A program made the position numbers and the translations under genes. From Bigelowiella natans CCMP2755 (taxonomy: Eukaryota; Cercozoa; Chlorarachniophyceae), in contig ADNK01002426.1 in assembly GCA_000320545.1 (NCBI GenBank), forward strand, positions 1 to 35,000: a stretch of DNA of 35,000 nt, given 5' to 3'. The notes beneath the pieces were generated by a model. It was not told where the DNA came from. It saw only the letters and a list, made by a program, of their open reading frames with translations, and searched no databases. Positions 1 to 10,918 of the stretch are shown piece by piece. Within the stretch, counting starts at the first letter, position 1, and each line of letters starts with the position of its first letter.

Positions 1-3
1 CGG

Positions 4-118
4 CTAACCCTAACCCTAACCCTAACCCTAACCCTAACCCTAACCCTAACCCTAACCCTAACCCTAACCCTAACCCTAACCCTAACCCTAACCCTAACCC
101 TAACCCTAACCCTAACCC
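4..118 (+). repeat. Telomere array, CCCTAA repeats
   Basis: About 19 tandem CCCTAA units run from the first bases of the window. This is the C-rich strand of a TTAGGG telomere, so the window is the left end of a chromosome and the true end lies to the left. The unit is perfect until about position 112, after which variants begin. Confidence 0.98.
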
Positions 119-168
119 GAACCCGAACCCGAACCCGAACCCTAACCCGAACCCGAACCCGAACCCTA
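113..168 (+). repeat. Telomere-proximal variant repeats (CCCGAA)
   Basis: The inner edge of the telomere changes from CCCTAA to mostly CCCGAA units, with two CCCTAA units among them. It then decays through CTTGATTCCTTACTCTAATCC-like remnants up to about 205. Such a variant block is normal for telomere/subtelomere borders and marks the part not renewed by telomerase. Confidence 0.9.
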
Positions 169-169
169 A

Positions 170-760
170 CTTGATTCCTTACTCTAATCCTTTGTCCTAA
201 TTTGATTCCTCATTTAAGCCCTGGAGGATTGAGCCTGTATGTTAACATTCTCGCTTGTTGCAATTGCAGATTGATTTTTGGTTGTCATTTGTGACGATCG
301 ACAGCGTCACACAAGACTGAATTGTACTTGCTTGCATTTGTTTTGTTTGTGCAAGAACATGTTGTTCAAAATTGTGTTGGTGCCGCGAGACATTTGCAGA
401 AATGCGACTCATTGAAAAATGCAAATGTGCCATCTTGTTTGCAAGCTGTCATTCACGGCGTTCAACTTGCATTCAATTTTGAATGAGCAGCTGCGATGGC
501 AAAATCTTCATGATGCATTTGAACGTTTAGACGTTAGTGGATTGCTCATGGGGAACATGACATTGCAAATTGAAAAAACAAACACATGCGTCGGTTGTCT
601 GGTGAAGACGAGTCGTGAATGTCCTCTACGACCTGGAATTACAGCTCTTCTAGTCTGTTCGCTGATGCTGACAATGCAAGTAGTTGCTCTCATCATTGTC
701 ATCATTCTTCATCTTCACATGCATTCACTGTCATCAAGCTCCCATAACTCTTTGACCGTT
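170..760. other. Island 0: subtelomeric block of unusual word composition
   Basis: This stretch has no microsatellites and is rich in TTTGCA/TGCAAA, CAAATG and CATTTG words. In wording it resembles islands 1 and 2 rather than the surrounding introns. It contains a 114-codon open frame at 419-763 (+) with a hydrophobic end. I recognise no domain and no splice pattern in it, so I do not call it a gene. It could be subtelomeric repeat, decayed gene or mobile DNA. Confidence 0.4.
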
Positions 761-1183
761 TGATTTCATTGACAAGCCGGATAGAAAAATCACTGTTGGT
801 GTCGTAGTTTCCTCTAAAATTGTAGGTCCTCTTTCCTGCATTTTTTTCGAAATCGCTAGAAGCGGCATCGTCTCCTCCTTTTCTACTACTACTACTACCA
901 CTAAAGCCTCCGATGCTACTCCCGCTCCAAATACTGCTATTTTGTTGCCTCTTCCCCCTCCTCCTACCACTATACTGCTGCTGCTACTAACAACATTGCG
1001 TCCACTACCACAATGTAGTAATCCTAAGCAACAAAGTCCTTTGAAACACGCACCTATGGCCGATAAGACGAGTATCAACATCAACAAGCCTCCCAGTACT
1101 TTGAAGCACACTATAAGTAGTATAGTATCATCGTCTTGGCCTCCATCGTGCTGATGATGATCATTTGAAGAATGATCGATCAA
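734..1183 (-). CDS. Possible membrane-protein exon, unidentified
   Basis: An open minus-strand frame of 149 codons begins at a TTG, so its real start would be an internal ATG or an upstream exon. It encodes an acidic/His-rich lead, then a hydrophobic Cys-containing segment (LLIVCFKVLGGLLMLILVLS and following). A Ser run, a Gly run and a charged tail come after. One or two transmembrane helices are plausible. It lies 3' of the mutarotase-like gene on the same strand. Triplet repeats give much of the composition, and this alone can keep a frame open. I recognise no family, and it may be chance. Confidence 0.25.
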   Translation of the reverse strand: MIDHSSNDHHQHDGGQDDDTILLIVCFKVLGGLLMLILVLSAIGACFKGLCCLGLLHCGSGRNVVSSSSSIVVGGGGRGNKIAVFGAGVASEALVVVVVVEKEETMPLLAISKKMQERGPTILEETTTPTVIFLSGLSMKSNGQRVMGA

Positions 1184-1433
1184 ATTATTAGTATGATTTA
1201 CGGAACAACCAAATCATAAAGGTGCCAATATATTGAAAGGTGGTTTAGTTAAGTGTATTAACATATATCACATATATCAGACAGCAGAGTTTATGATAGC
1301 ACAATAGTAGTGGTTCACTACAACTCTTTTAGTACTATACTAGCTAGAAGACATTGTGGGCAATGTCCAGGTGATTTAACATGTGCATAGGTCCATAGAC
1401 ATCTAAATGTGGATGTAGATGCACGATCGATGA

Positions 1434-2520
1434 TCAGCTACTTGTAGATTTTAAGTTTGTCGTTGTTGTTTGTTGTAGCTGTACCGATAATGGGTTGGAT
1501 CCTCCTCCTGTGAAAAAGGAAACCGTATGGTCCCAAGATATATCTTCTCCCCTCTCCAAATGTATGTGAGAGAATGGTTCCACTGCTAACGTCGTATTTA
1601 CTGCGTAGAAGTGCAGTATCTGCATGTTTTCGGTACTTTCCTTTTTAAATCCATTACCCCAAGAATCTCTGACTCTGAAACGATTCTTAACCCTTGCTGC
1701 GACCTATAAACAAACACCAGGCAATAATAATGATGGTAGTGATGATGATGATAATGATGGTAATGATGATAGGCAGCAGATGTAACAATAATGGTGGTTT
1801 TCTTAGTATTAGATTGTCATCACACAACAGGAGCAGCAGAATAATGGTGGTTTTCTTAGTATTAGATTGTCGTCACACAACAGGAGCAGCAGATACTACA
1901 GAATGAGATACGTATTTCATGGCTTTCGTTACGAATAATAATAACAACACTTATTAAATGACAAACACTTATTATTACCTATACGACTAAGTAGTAGTAG
2001 TAGCATGTTATAAACATTAAGTATAGTAAGATAATTTTCCTACTACTTAAATCAGATCTTTTTACTATTACCTGTCCAAAATCACAGTAGAATACATCTG
2101 TTGCATTTAGAGGTCTTGAAAAGAAGAACGACTTCACTGCATCGCTACTACTGGATGGTGGTGGTGGTGGTGATGATGATGATGACAAGGAGTAGGAGGA
2201 GGAGGAGGTGCTCAATGAAAACGGTGTTGTGGTAGGTGATGACGACGATAAGAATGAGGACGACGGTGCAGTAGTTGATGGGGTAAAGTTGGATGATACA
2301 GCAGTTGTTACATTGGTAGTGGTGTTGTTAGTGCTAAGTGGTTGTTGTAAAGGTGGTGGCGATTGTCGTTGTATTGCTTCTCCTCCATTATTTGCACTTC
2401 GTAGTGGAATTTTCTTCGACGAAGACAATAGCGATGATGGTGATGACAATGATGATGATGGTGATGGTGATGATAATAGTTGTGCACTGCTTCTAATTGT
2501 CTGGGATGAGGTAGAGGGCG

Positions 2521-2555
<35 letters not shown>

Positions 2556-4445
2556 GCAACGGCATTTTGTATATTTCCCGAACAAGATGTTGCAAAATAG
2601 GAAAAAAGGGATGTAGAGAGGGGGGACAATGATTGCGTGTATTCATCATCATTCTGTGGTGGGTTATTAAGTGGGGGCGATGATGATGACGACGATGATG
2701 AGGCAGCAGCAGCAGTTTGTTGAGTTGGAAGGATGGAGACGGGTAGGTCAAAACTAAAGTTTGAACCTACACAACAGCAAGTAAGTAACCTTATTATTCG
2801 TGTTATACACCGTACTGTGCATAATCATCAGCAACACCTACCATGAAATGATAAATATCTGTGCATAATCATCAGCAGCGCCCACCATGAAATGATAAAT
2901 ATCCTCTCATATTTATCAAAAGAAGAAGTGTATTGCTCCGTGTAAGTATACTGATTGTTACTAATGTTATCTTTTACAAAAAGTACTCACTAGTAATGCA
3001 CCTACCAATATCGTGCCCTGGACGGTTAAAGAAGTTATGGCTGTAACTAAAAACAGCAATAACAACATATATAGAAGTTGCTGATAATAATGAGAGCACC
3101 AATATATACTAATTGGATATACTACAACACAAATGAAGTAATGTACTATTTAATATTGATAACACCACACCTTATAAGCAACAGCTAGTATCTCAATATA
3201 ACTCTCAATAGGGAATGAACAACATTAGTACTACTAGATGGTATTTACGATATAATCCTAATTCTTCCTATTCTCATGCCTTTATGGGAGTCGCTACTAT
3301 CAGCATTATCATCAATTTCGTCATCGCGGTCGTTGATATGATGATATTATCTTCATCATTATGTGTCGGCTCTCATTGTACATACGTCCATGTTGAAAGA
3401 GGAAGCTTTCCGGTGTTCTTCAGGAAATGGTGGATACGCAGCACGGTGGTTAATGAAGACCCAGAAGAAGAAGCAGTATCATCGCTGTCATTATCGTTAT
3501 TTCCTTTTTCTTCTCCTCCTCCTTCTTCAAGCGAGATAGTCTTGATATACCTGATTATTGGGGAAAATAGCTATGTGTGACACCTTTGTGAGCTTCAATG
3601 AAACTGTGTTTATTTGAGGATGAAGTCATGGCATGCACTACTCCTGTTATTATATATAACTACCGCCATCATCTTCATGCTACAGCAACAACTCACTACA
3701 AGTACCGCTAATTCACTATACTATCTCGTTGTTTGCGACGACGACTAACAGTTAGCTAGACGACATCATACTCGTATCCATGATCCTTAAAGTTAACTTG
3801 TGAGCGCATCGAGACTCCGTCGTAAGGATGCTTAGATGAACGAGGTTGGGAATGAGGAGGGGGATGATGAGACAGCCGCCGTTTTATTGACCAATTCCCT
3901 GGAACTACAACTTTATACGGGTAATTAAAATCATATGGAGCGTCGTCTCGATCATTCTCGCAGATTCCGACTCCGATTTTGAGAAAATGGGTTCCTTTCT
4001 TTGGCTGAAAGCCTGGAGGATTAGCCATTCCGAACTCCTCCGCAAATCCAATTCCATGCTCTATCAGTGGTGTTTCAGAGAAATCAATCACACAAAGCAC
4101 GTCAGTAGAATCTCCTACTGATAAGCTAACACTACTTTCATCACCAGGAATCAGAGGATTATGAGGCTTTCGCCAATCACCAAAGAATGACACTCCACTT
4201 GTCAATAACTTGATTTGGCCAATCATGGAGGACCATTCGAAGCGGCTGGAGCGATAGTACCCACTTTTAGCATTAGGGGTGTATACCGTCGCCTCCACCT
4301 CCTTGTTTCGAAGCACTATCTTCGGAAACGTCGGAGGTGAGGAGAATGGATAAGTGAAGTCCTCCTGAGTCTCTGGACCTTCTCCTCCTCCCACCACCAC
4401 AATGGATCCAACCGTTAGAAGGAACACATTCAAGCTCGCCTTCAT
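1434..4445 (-). CDS. Secreted galactose-mutarotase-like protein, 5 exons
   Basis: Exons are 4445-3772, 3550-3386, 3046-3006, 2766-2072 and 1703-1434, giving 614 residues. Every junction keeps phase and is GT-AG (donors gtatga, gtatgt, gtaggt, gtaata). The protein starts with a signal peptide (MKASLNVFLLTVGSIVVVGG). It then carries blocks I associate with a bacterial aldose-epimerase-fold family: GYYRSSRFEWSSMIG, HGIGFAEEFGM, THFLKIGVGIC, YPYKVVVPGNWSIK, LKNTGKLPLSTWTYSHNFF, and near the end AVEPFSHIHLERGEDISW. The expected role is sugar binding or anomer interconversion outside the cell or in the secretory route; the substrate is not visible. Exon 4 inserts a long Ser/Thr/Pro low-complexity stretch, which explains why the protein is much longer than bacterial relatives (roughly 330-370 residues, from memory). 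It ends in TGA. Family call fairly sure; function inferred. Confidence 0.8.
1787..1892. repeat. Tandem duplication, 53 bp x 2
   Basis: AATAATGGTGGTTTTCTTAG... occurs at 1787-1839 and again at 1840-1892 with one base changed. It lies in intron 4 of the mutarotase-like gene. Confidence 0.95.
2105..2700 (-). repeat. Low-complexity insert coded by triplet repeats inside exon 4
   Basis: Within exon 4 of the mutarotase-like gene, triplet repeats are read in frame for about 200 codons without a stop. The repeats are (TTG/CAA)n at about 2519-2556 and several GAT/GGT/GAG-type runs. They give poly-Thr, Ser-rich and Pro-rich tracts. The flanks are ordinary: FSFDLPVSILP before, DVFYCDFGQ after. No GT-AG pair that would obviously remove the insert was noticed, but an unseen intron is not excluded. 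Confidence 0.6.
2816..2903. repeat. Tandem duplication, 44 bp x 2
   Basis: TGTGCATAATCATCAGCA... is repeated directly at 2816-2859 and 2860-2903 with only a few differences. It lies inside intron 3 of the mutarotase-like gene. Confidence 0.95.
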
Positions 4446-4943
4446 TTAAAAAGTGATGTGTTGACGACGTGTCAACCTTTTTATGCTCGTATTAGAACAA
4501 AATCCAACAAGAATGCTTGTCGCAGGGAAAGTATATCCTTGGATTCAATAAATACTTCAAACATCTAGTCAGTATTGGTAAAGACGATAGCGACAACTTT
4601 TTTCCTTGTCGTACTTGGACTAGCAAAACTCCAAGCCCATTGCGCAAAATCGCAGATTTCGATTTAACCGTTTAGAGGGAACAAAGCCGGTCGTTTAAAT
4701 GATTTGATCCAAAAAGATCACAATATTGACAGAAATATGTGTTATTTTCAAATAAATCATCATTCCGATTCCTTCGTCTAAAATCTTACAATTTTTGAAA
4801 AGGTTCTTCCTTGCTGCCTGACGAAGAACGTTCATCATCATCGGCTTCTGGGGTTGGGGGCTGGAACAAATGGCAAAACCAACAATATCTCACATGTTAT
4901 TTAATATATCCTCAGGAACAATATACGGGTGTCTACGGAGATT
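4446..4943. promoter_or_regulatory. Shared upstream region of two divergent genes
   Basis: About 500 bp separates the start codons of the mutarotase-like gene (-) and RPN13 (+). It has no long microsatellite, unlike the introns, and must hold both promoters. I see no unambiguous TATA box or other named element. A strong-looking 3' splice site (TATATCCTCAG at about 4905-4915) just upstream of the RPN13 ATG suggests that a 5' UTR or short upstream exon lies in this gap. Confidence 0.5.
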
Positions 4944-5740
4944 ATGAATGCTCAGAGACTCGAGGCCATGCAGCAACTGTTGCTGCAGCAGCAAGGCAAA
5001 ACAATAGTGGAATTCAAGGCTGGAAAGTTGAACAAGAGCGGCGCAACTGTAACAGCAGATCCACGTCGAGGGACACTATCCATCATGGAGTCTGCAGCAG
5101 ATGGAATGACGAGAATTCAATGGAAGACCCGTCCAGGCGGCCAAATGGAAACTGATATTGTGGTGGTCCCAAATGATGCGACAGTGGAGAAGGTGCCTGA
5201 ATGTAAGTCTGGGCGGGTTTTCCTTATCCGCATGCGGTCATCCAATCGCATGCTTTTCTTCTGGATGCAGGTACGAGTAGATTGAACAAAAACGGGTTGC
5301 TCAGTAGCCTAGTTAGTCAGATCTTCGTCATTAGCTTTTATAAAATGACTCTTGGTGAATTATCTCAGGAGCCAAAAGAAGAGAAGGACGACGAGTTAAT
5401 TGAAAAAATGAAGACTGCATTTGCGACAAGTAGATCGGTAATCACAAATATAATCAGAATAGACCTTAGATGTTTTACTACTACTACGCATTATCTTCTA
5501 ACCTAGTAACCCGATTATACTAATTACTCCCCGACTATGTATGTGAGTCATCGTTGTCGTCCGTTACAACTTAATATAACGCCTTTTTCCTTTGGGAAGG
5601 GTGCTGGTGGGGGGGGGTTCATGGGGGGCGCGTCTACAGGATCAGGGGCGAGAGGAGCGACGGGGGGTGGTGCTGGAGGCATGGAACAGGCCATTCAACA
5701 GTAATTCGAATTATGGAACAGCTGTTTTCTCGGAATACAA

Positions 5741-5782
<42 letters not shown>

Positions 5783-7343
5783 ACACTCTCTGGGCACACA
5801 CATTACTAGGTTTCTGATGTCATCGGGAATGGGCGGATCTGGGACTGCAGGGGTGCCAACACAGCAGCGAGCAGCAAGTAATCCTCTGATGCTCACTCAA
5901 TCGTGAAAGAGACTTAGGCTGATAATAAATAACTCTCATTTGACACCACCACCACCACTTCGCTATCGAATAATACCAGTGAAAGAAAATGCGTAACAAC
6001 TAGTTGCAAGCTGATAGATCATCCTTGCATATATTAAGATGAAATGGCTGTGGAGCAAATGCGACAGATGCAAGCGACTTCCATTACGGTTTTCATTTAT
6101 AATTGTCATGCTAGTGATCTTAATTTCCAATCTGCATTTTTAATGTTTTTTATTTTCTCTTAGTTTTTCTCTCTCTATGAAAATTGTCATTACACATCTT
6201 GCACTTTATAATTATATCGAAAGAATCGTGCTTTTTTAAATACATTCCGGTTTTTTCCTCATGAAAGTGCTATTGTTGTGTCTACTGCTTCAGCACTCAC
6301 AATATTAGCTTTCTGCTGGACAATCTTCTTATTCAAACCATTCAACACTCTCGTTGTTTATTGCCTCAATTTGTTTTCCTTTCCCTACAATTAGAATATC
6401 GTTTCCCAGGGGCAGTTAATTCTTGATTCTCTCGAAGAAGAGGATAGGAAGAAGCTTTTTGAGGTAGTACGGGGAGGCGGCGGGTGAGGATGGTCGGGCA
6501 TCATAACAAACATTCAGAAATAAAGGCAACCACGTCAATCTTCGACTGATATCTTCGTTAGTAACGTAGTAGTAGAAGTAGTAGTAGAAGAAGGTGGGAA
6601 ATGGTGCTAGGAGGATAATAATCAAGATATTGATATTACAGTTCCTTCCGAAAGGACAGCAAGATGCAAAGGGATTTGAAGCTGCTATTAACAGTCCTCA
6701 ACTACAGCAAGGTACTAGTAGCTCAGAGGATTACTGTTATTCTGTAGTAACAGCGTGGTGCTTTCTCTTGTTTACAACAAGTACCACAACAACGCATAAC
6801 GCTGAGAAGATATGAGGAGACAAAATAATTTCAGATTGTGAGTACCTCTGCTACATACATTTGTTGTTTCTCAATAGATCACCGATATAAATATGTAGGA
6901 GCATCTCGGTTGACACGGGTGTTAAATAGTGCACAATACGGCAATCTTGTGACTTCGTTCGGGCTTAGAAATACTGGTGAAATGGGAAGCAAAGCCTTTA
7001 TCGATGCTATAAAGGTGGTTACCAATTTGTTGTCATAGAACTTTAGCCCCTGAACAGCACTAGTCTCTATTATACGCATATCAAGTTTGCAATATTTCTC
7101 GCAAAGCATGATGTATACTGTTTTGTACGCATTTATAGTTTGCAGTATTTTTCATTTAATACAATTTAAATTGTAGGCAAAATTTGGCAAGAAAGCTGAA
7201 GAGAAATCTTCTGATTCAAAAAAGGTGTTACTAGCATTTAGGAGTCTTTCTATGTCATGTACAAACTATGGCTTCCAAAATGGCTAATTTTCTGCTGTCG
7301 TGATTTTTTCCAGGATGAGGAAAGCAAAATGGAAACTGAGTGA
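4944..7343 (+). CDS. RPN13: RPN13/ADRM1, proteasomal ubiquitin receptor, 10 exons
   Basis: Exons are 4944-5270, 5369-5437, 5600-5700, 5810-5877, 6039-6088, 6410-6463, 6642-6711, 6899-7014, 7177-7224 and 7314-7343, all phase-consistent, for 310 residues. The N-terminal PRU domain is clear: IVEFKAGKLNKSGATVTAD, IQWKTRPGG, VPECKSGRVFLI and LFFWMQEPK match the ubiquitin- and Rpn2-binding fold. A Gly/Met/Gln-rich linker follows. The C-terminal DEUBAD domain, which docks the deubiquitinase UCH37/UCHL5 in animals, is also present: LPKGQQDAKGFEAAINSPQL, SRLTRVLNSAQYGNLVTSFG and AFIDAIK. The protein ends DEESKMETE, acidic like the human one. It acts at the 19S cap of the proteasome. The frame is open upstream of the ATG to a 3' splice site, so an extra 5' exon is possible. 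The linker exons (3-6) are less certain than the domains. Confidence 0.9.
5742..5787 (+). repeat. (CA)n microsatellite
   Basis: An AC dinucleotide run fills most of RPN13 intron 3, with only two interruptions by T. Confidence 0.95.
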
Positions 7344-8362
7344 ACATGCTATTAGTGTGGAATCTACTCATTTAGATTACAGTACGTAATGGACAAAGAT
7401 ATTGGTTTGGAATTGTGAACCAGATGAGTAACACAGCAGTCATTGAACTAAGCGTAATTTTGCATCATGCACTAACTTCCACATGTTTGCAATGCACCAC
7501 ATGACAGCATGTGACAAATCGTCAAACAATTTGTGCACATCCAATACGATGCGATGTGGACTAGTCGATGTCATCACTCGTGATAACGATCGACGTCGCT
7601 CTACATTCTGCTAGCTAGCATTGCGCAACACTGTCCTTCGCCGCAGCCGTCACTCAGACTAGCAGGCAGTCTAGCTAGCAGTGGCAGTGCAAACGACACG
7701 ACACATCATGATGATGGCATGTGGCATGCAGGCATAGTAAACACCATGCATGTAGTGCGAAAGCGAAGTGGATGATCCGCGATCAACATTGTGCACTGTG
7801 ACTTGACTGTGAGCATTAACTGTCAACATTGAAGTGCATGAAGCGTTCACATCTTGCCCAAACCGTGTGACATTGGGCTGTGCAACGAGCGGGGCCATGA
7901 CATGTGCGCACATGTGGCCAGGATCGAGCAACGCGCATGTGCACGGAATCGATGTGATGCAAGTTTTGGGGTTCAATCTCGTTCCAGTTTTTGAGAAATT
8001 CCACTTTCATTGCCCAAAATTGAGCCATCTGCGTGCCGTGCAAGGAGAAAAACCTCATGCACTTTGGTTCCAACTAGCTCCAAGCACAGCAGGAGTTGCA
8101 GGAAACTGTTCCTCTGAGCTGTTGATTGAGAGCCATCTGACATGCAGCACAAGTGGTTGGGCCCAAATCCAAAATCTCGAGGAGACACCTCAGTTTTTGT
8201 GTTTTGAAAATTGGGCAAAAGCTGGGAAATCAGAGCTTTCACTTTTTCAAGAAAAAGCAAAAACGACTCTCCCATTGGCACGAATGCTCAGAATTGCGCA
8301 TGCATGGCAAAAAGTGATGAAAATTGCTGAAAGCACTGGTCAACAAACGAGTCCAGGAGTGT

Positions 8363-8433
8363 CAAAATGTCGACATTTTGCTTCACGTGATCACTTGGTG
8401 CGTGGTCACATGCAGCAAAATGTCGACATTTTG
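8363..8433. repeat. Pair of 18-bp perfect palindromes in a larger imperfect inverted repeat
   Basis: CAAAATGTCGACATTTTG occurs at 8363-8380 and again at 8416-8433. Each copy is its own reverse complement. The sequence between also pairs imperfectly: CTTCACGTGATCAC on one side, GTGGTCACATGCAG on the other. The whole 71 bp can therefore fold as one stem or as two cruciforms. Confidence 0.9.
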
Positions 8434-8830
8434 TGTGTTCCCACGTACGTGCCGCACACATTGAGAATTTTGACAAATGATCAAATTCAATTGAGCCAAA
8501 TTGAAGTGGTGCGCAATGACAGCTCTAGAGCTGCATGCATGTTGAGCAAAAAATTGTCAAAAAACACCATCTAGTTTTTGAGATGGCTCACTTTTTGTGT
8601 CGATGTTGCACATTTGGGCAAGATGAGTTGCAGGCAAAACATGCTGCACACACATAATTTGTCGCTCGCATGTTCAACTAGCTAGCTAGATGCGACGCAT
8701 GAGCATGTGTGTTTTTGACGGCAGACATTCACCAGGAAAAACCACGCGCGCGTTTTCACATGCGCTATGGCATGCGATTGTCCCAATTTTTGAAGTTTCC
8801 GATTGCCAAGAAAAAGCCCTATGAAATTCG

Positions 8831-8844
8831 CCATGCTAGCATGG
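8831..8844. repeat. CCATGCTAGCATGG palindrome
   Basis: A 14-bp perfect palindrome. Its 12-bp core CATGCTAGCATG also occurs three times in island 2 (31831, 31897, 32209). Confidence 0.9.
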
Positions 8845-9730
8845 CAGGCCATCACAGCAGGCGCGGAGCGGAGCGCGCGCAGCACCTTGTGCTAGCATTA
8901 CACATTCCAAAGGGTAGGTTAGCAGGTCGAATCTCTCTCTCGCATGCAGCTCTGTAGAGCTAGCGCAGCCGCAGCATGCCGTTTTCCCCCCCATTAGCCG
9001 ACATGTGCACATTTAGTACTCTAGCTACTTGTCAAGGTGCACACCTCTAGACCTCCAGACCTGGCTCTAGCTGGGACCAATAACTTTGATATTCATGAAA
9101 ACTCTGATGTCGATGAAAATTACACATGAACATGTGCATATTTTCTAGTTGCCTGTCTAAATGTGTGCCATTGTGGTAATTGCTCTCACTGCTATTGTGG
9201 CCTGACGCTTGTGCAGATACGAGCGTTTTGACAAGGTTGCCGTGACTACTATGTGCGCATATGATGGCTGTTGAGATTTGCGCTGCACGGTATCGGCATG
9301 CTTGTAACCAATGTAACATTGTCGTCTGTTGTCATGCATGTTCTTGTTATGTGTTATCATCCACTCCTACTGTTGGAAGACCAGGCACAACTGTTATCAC
9401 CTACCATATTGAAATATATATAACAGATGATAAATAACATGACAACAAGACCGAATGGTCAATCAATAGAACCCCTTCCAATGAATAGTGAACACAATCA
9501 AGTAAACATTGCACAAATCTATACATTGCAATTTTTTACACGCCGATAGATGAATGTTGAAGTAAATTCGAAATCATAAGCTTAAACCTGCTCTTGACCC
9601 ATTATGGACACAGCTCCTATTCATGTTTACGATCACTCAGCAATACACATATTTTCATCACACATTGTAACAACTGTTAAGAGAGCAATAAAAGCGCAGC
9701 TGTTGACAATATGAACATCATATTACATTG

Positions 9731-10382
9731 CTACTTAGTATTAGTGGATGTAGTAAAGGAGTCATGATACACACAGCCTGATAATGTACTTACTGTACTG
9801 CAAATTTAATTAGTTATCATCACCATCATCCTCATCATCATCATATTCTCATACCTAGCTTCTTATGTCTTGCTGGAGGGTTCTTAACCTATTTTGTGTA
9901 GATAAGACAGCAGGCTTAAATTGTGACAACAACTGCAACAACAATTCCCCGTAATGTTGTTCAATGAACGATTACCATCAGTTTTCTGATCAAATTATTG
10001 TTATTATTGTATTGTCCTAATTCTACCTGACTCCCCTTGCAATAAGATACTTCAACGCGAGTTTCATCCTAAAAAGTATGGTGATTATTCTTCAAGATTG
10101 TCCAAATGCATTACACTAGAATATGTGGCAGTTGGTAATGCTGGAATTAATTCCCTTCTCACAGTAGTATCTTTAGCGCTAATATGTAATCTGGTTTACA
10201 CATATATTTAGCTGACAACGCAGTAGCATCTTTGTATAATTTATGATTGTTGTCTACTATCATCACTGACTGACACCACTAGTTCTTTAAAAGAAGAGAG
10301 AAAGAGAGAACGGCAGAGAGAGAGAGAGAGAGATAGAGAGATAGAGAGAGATATCATTCAGCAAGTACTTTGCCACCCACCA

Positions 10383-10416
<34 letters not shown>

Positions 10417-10870
10417 ACATACACACATTCAGTCGACTAGTTGTTAGCACATGTAGTAATGCATATTTATTACTACTACTGTTCATCATCATCATCACCA
10501 CCACCACTACCACCACTAGCAAGTAGCATTACCTTTCCGTGTGAATGCCAAGCAGCAATCTTTGCAGCAAATTCAATATCAGCCATGTCAACCGGGGGTA
10601 ACATGATATTATAGAGTAGTCGTAGTAGTAGTAGTATGTCAAAATAGTGTCTATGATATTCAGGATGACGATACTATGCCATAATCTATATGATATTATG
10701 CCCAAAATCTATGACATGATACCATACACCATGGGTGCTGCTGTTTACCATAATATTCCATATTGATACCTTATCGAAATCAGCCCTTATCAGTACATGA
10801 GATCCAGGAAGGTTCCGAACATGAAACCAAACCTACAACATCATGCAACAACATATGATTATTGTCAATA

Positions 10871-10918
<48 letters not shown>

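Larger units (their letters stand above)
7440..9360. other. Island 1: microsatellite-free, palindrome-rich intergenic block
   Basis: Texture changes abruptly after RPN13. Microsatellites vanish and TGCATG, GCACATGTG, CTAGCTAG, TGCGCA and CATGCTAGCATG words dominate. The longest open frame (7834-8574, +, 246 codons) and its overlapping minus frames show no domain, an odd His/Cys/Ser content and no splice sites that would extend them. I treat them as chance frames in biased sequence. The block fills the gap between the 3' ends of RPN13 (+) and the NFACT gene (-). No terminal inverted repeats or transposase were recognised. Confidence 0.6.

Noticed and set aside
5592-5906. Single 104-codon ORF as a separate gene
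   Set aside because: It is RPN13 exons 3 and 4 with the (CA)n intron between them. The intron is read as Thr-His repeats only if left unspliced.
7834-8574. 246-codon open frame in island 1
   Set aside because: No recognisable domain and Cys/His/Ser-heavy composition. Open minus frames overlap it, and it runs through two palindromes. More likely a result of biased composition.
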